DNA of 64,000 nt from Branchiostoma floridae (Eukaryota; Chordata; Leptocardii; Amphioxiformes; Branchiostomatidae), in the NCBI RefSeq assembly GCF_000003815.2, contig NC_049994.1:4339787-4403786 (forward strand), read 5' to 3'. Below the pieces are notes generated by a model, which saw only the letters and a list, made by a program, of their open reading frames with translations, was not told the origin of the DNA and did no database searches. This document shows positions 49,301-52,300 of the stretch, piece after piece. How positions within the stretch are numbered: position 1 is the first letter of the stretch; each line of letters opens with the position of its first letter. The translations under genes were made by a program, and so were the position numbers.

Positions 49301-52300
49301 CAACAATGTCTATGTCTTTTGATTAGCAAAAATTATGTGCGAAATTTGCAAAGTCTGAGCTTCTGGAAACATGTATTGTAGCAAATTATGCCATCAGTGT
49401 GGGTTGAATGTAACGTTAATTGTTTGGACATTAAGAAGGAACTGTTGAAATGAACAGTAACCCAAACTCTGTGCCCATTTCTTGCCCTGTGCTTTCTGTT
49501 CCAGTAGATCATGATGATTGATTGGGTGTGGGGGGAGGGGTGCACCTGTTTTCAGTTAGGTGCTGCCAGACAGAAGGGTAACGTAAATGCCCGTTAATCT
49601 CAGTAATTTATTTTGCAGTATGAAGCAAATTGAGTTTTAACGGTGTTTTTTAATTAACAATAGCACTATAGTCGCAATTATTATGAGTACTGTAAACTAG
49701 GTATTGTTATCAGCCAGTGGTCATGGCAAACATAAATCTGAATCAACAAAAATTTTGCGAGTTACAGTATTTGTAGTGATTGACACCTCGGCATGACAAC
49801 ATCTTACTTGGAGTGCCTAAAATAAGAAAACAGCTGTCTGGGTTCTTGAAGATCCCTATGATGATAACCACATTGATCTAAGACTTATTCTAACATTTTA
49901 AAGCTTACATGAATCATAATTTCACTTTTAACATGTCCTATCCAATAGGTATATTGTCACTTTTGATGTATACTTGTAATGAGTTATACAATGTATGTGA
50001 TGTCAGATGTAGCTAAAAGCCTTTACTGAAAACATCAGGCTTTTAGACTGGAGTTTGTTTGTTTTGGTACCATGGCTCTCTATCAGATGTCTCATCCAAG
50101 CCATGCAAGACCAAATCAGTCATTTCATCAAGCAAGCTGTCAGTCATATAAAGGCATTCCTTTCCAGCAAGTTTTACATGGCCAGTGATGTGAAAAATCA
50201 AACAAAATTTGTTTGTATTGGATATTGTGACCCTCAGTGTCTGGACTATGATACAGCAAAATTTTTCAATGGTAGAAAGAAACTAGTTTATAGGAGAGTG
50301 TTGTCAGTTCTTATCCCCTTTATCCCCAGGGAATGATGTTGACAGGTGCATGTGCAACAATCAGGTTCTAACCAGGGTGCCATTGGTTTGAGTACCTACC
50401 CCCTGCGATTGCTTAGCCTTTACCAGGCCTTCCTACGGGATACGGGAACAGTGATTGTAGAATTCGGCCCAAATATTGGGAAATTGGCAAGGCCGGAGTC
50501 AGTTCACGCTAAGGTTCCTGATCTCCCAGTTTACTGTCAAACTAATCATGGAACCAGGAGCTCAACTGTAAGGCTACTACCAGTTGAGCTACAGGGACAT
50601 CCTATATTCCCAGCTAACCAACTAGTCTGGGGACTCTTGTGTTCCAACCTCTAAAGATAATCTCACAATGAGTAGAAAACTTACTAGATTGGCACTTATC
50701 AAATTTTTGTATAGTTATTCAAATTGTAAAGATTACAGCTGGTAACATAAGGCCTGCAATTTTACTGCAGTTAATATATGCCCTCATAAGGCCAGATGTG
50801 GAACTGCAGTTTATGAAGTCTCGTCCAGTTTGCATTATGTAAAGTCATATGTTATTCATTGTCTTGTTACTACAGAAGAGACAGAGATGATTCCACCGTA
50901 CCCGCCGAGGAAGCTGTACCAACCGCGGAACGGACTGAAACCTGCCATCTCTCACAGCCATAAGGTGTACGCTAGCGTCCACGTCAACAGTGACGGCACC
51001 ATCCCCTACACCGACAAAAACGGCAAACTGGGAAAGGACCGCCGTCTCTCGCCCTTCGACCTTCTCTCCGACGATCTCGTGGTGAAGATCTTTTCGTACC
51101 TTCCCACGGACCAGTTATGCAAATGTGCTTGCGTGGATCGGAGATGGTACGACCTATCCTGGGAGCCGCATCTCTGGACTCACATCGAAATGTCCAACGA
51201 AAACTTGGACATCGACCGCGCCTTGAGAATTCTAACATGGCGGCTTTCGCGGGAAACCCCCAATGTCTGTCTCATGCTGGAGAAGATCAGATTGAGCGGA
51301 TGCGAGAAACTGACCAATAAGGGACTTCACGTGATAGCGAAGCGGTGCCCGGAGCTAACGACGCTGGAAGTTGCCGGCTGCTACAACATCACAAATGAAG
51401 CGCTGTACGAAGTCGTCTCCAGGTGTCCCAACCTGCAGCACCTGGATATCACAGGTGAGAATGTGGGGCAGGAAACAGGTGCTTTTGTATTGCATGATGT
51501 AATTATGTTTAAACCAATCACAGCTAAGGTTCTGGTAATGTGTGTTTGTTTTTGTGTGTGTGTGTGTGTATGTGCATGCAAGAACAGATGAAAGAAGGTC
51601 AAAATGACATCTGCAGATTTCTAGGTTTTTAAGTTTTTTTTGGAGACTGATCAAGGAGGTTCCTTTTTTCAACCTCCTCAGACTGATAGAGTATCACTTA
51701 AAAATACAAAATGTAATTCATTAGACTAAGTGTCCTTATCATTCTTTCTCTATCAGTCCCTATCAAATATCTTTTTTTTTGTTTCAAAAACTCATACCAC
51801 ACTCCTGAACTAGTGAATACTTTACTGTAAATATTGAACCTTTTGCCATGGTTTAATGTTCACAGTTTTAAGTGCATTATCCTCTTTACCGCCACAAAAT
51901 CACTTGTTCTGTCCTGATGCCGCCTACGCCATTGTTTCAAAAGCAACAGACTATGTACACTCCATTCTCTTTCTACCGCAAAATTGGATCCCGCAACATT
52001 AAAGGCATTTACAGTATTTTGTTAAGTGGAGTTGCTCTTTTTCCTTTGAAATCCAGCCTTGCATATAAGAAACCAGTCAGTAGTCATTTACACCTGTCAG
52101 TGACAGAGTTGTCCGTCAATTTGGCGCAGCAACCTCAACGTCAACACACTGTAATACATTGTGTAACCCCACCCTGCGTACCGTCAATGTAACTGAGGCA
52201 TCAAAATGCCGAGACGCAATAGAGGCATGGCGGAAAGACTCGGTCGTCAATAAATCACAAGGGCCGAGGGACCCATGAAAACAAAGCTCAGATAATATTA

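Larger units (their letters stand above)
45270..50875 (+). other. FBXL7: FBXL7 intron 4
   Basis: Begins GTAAGA, ends GTTACTACAG. Contains a ~205-bp tandem duplication (45400-45800), an R1 copy (46270-46620), a diverged MITE B (48244-48455) and a reverse SINE (50360-50603). 46620-48240 and 48460-50340 hold nothing recognisable; a T-rich run lies at 47041-47053. Confidence 0.5.
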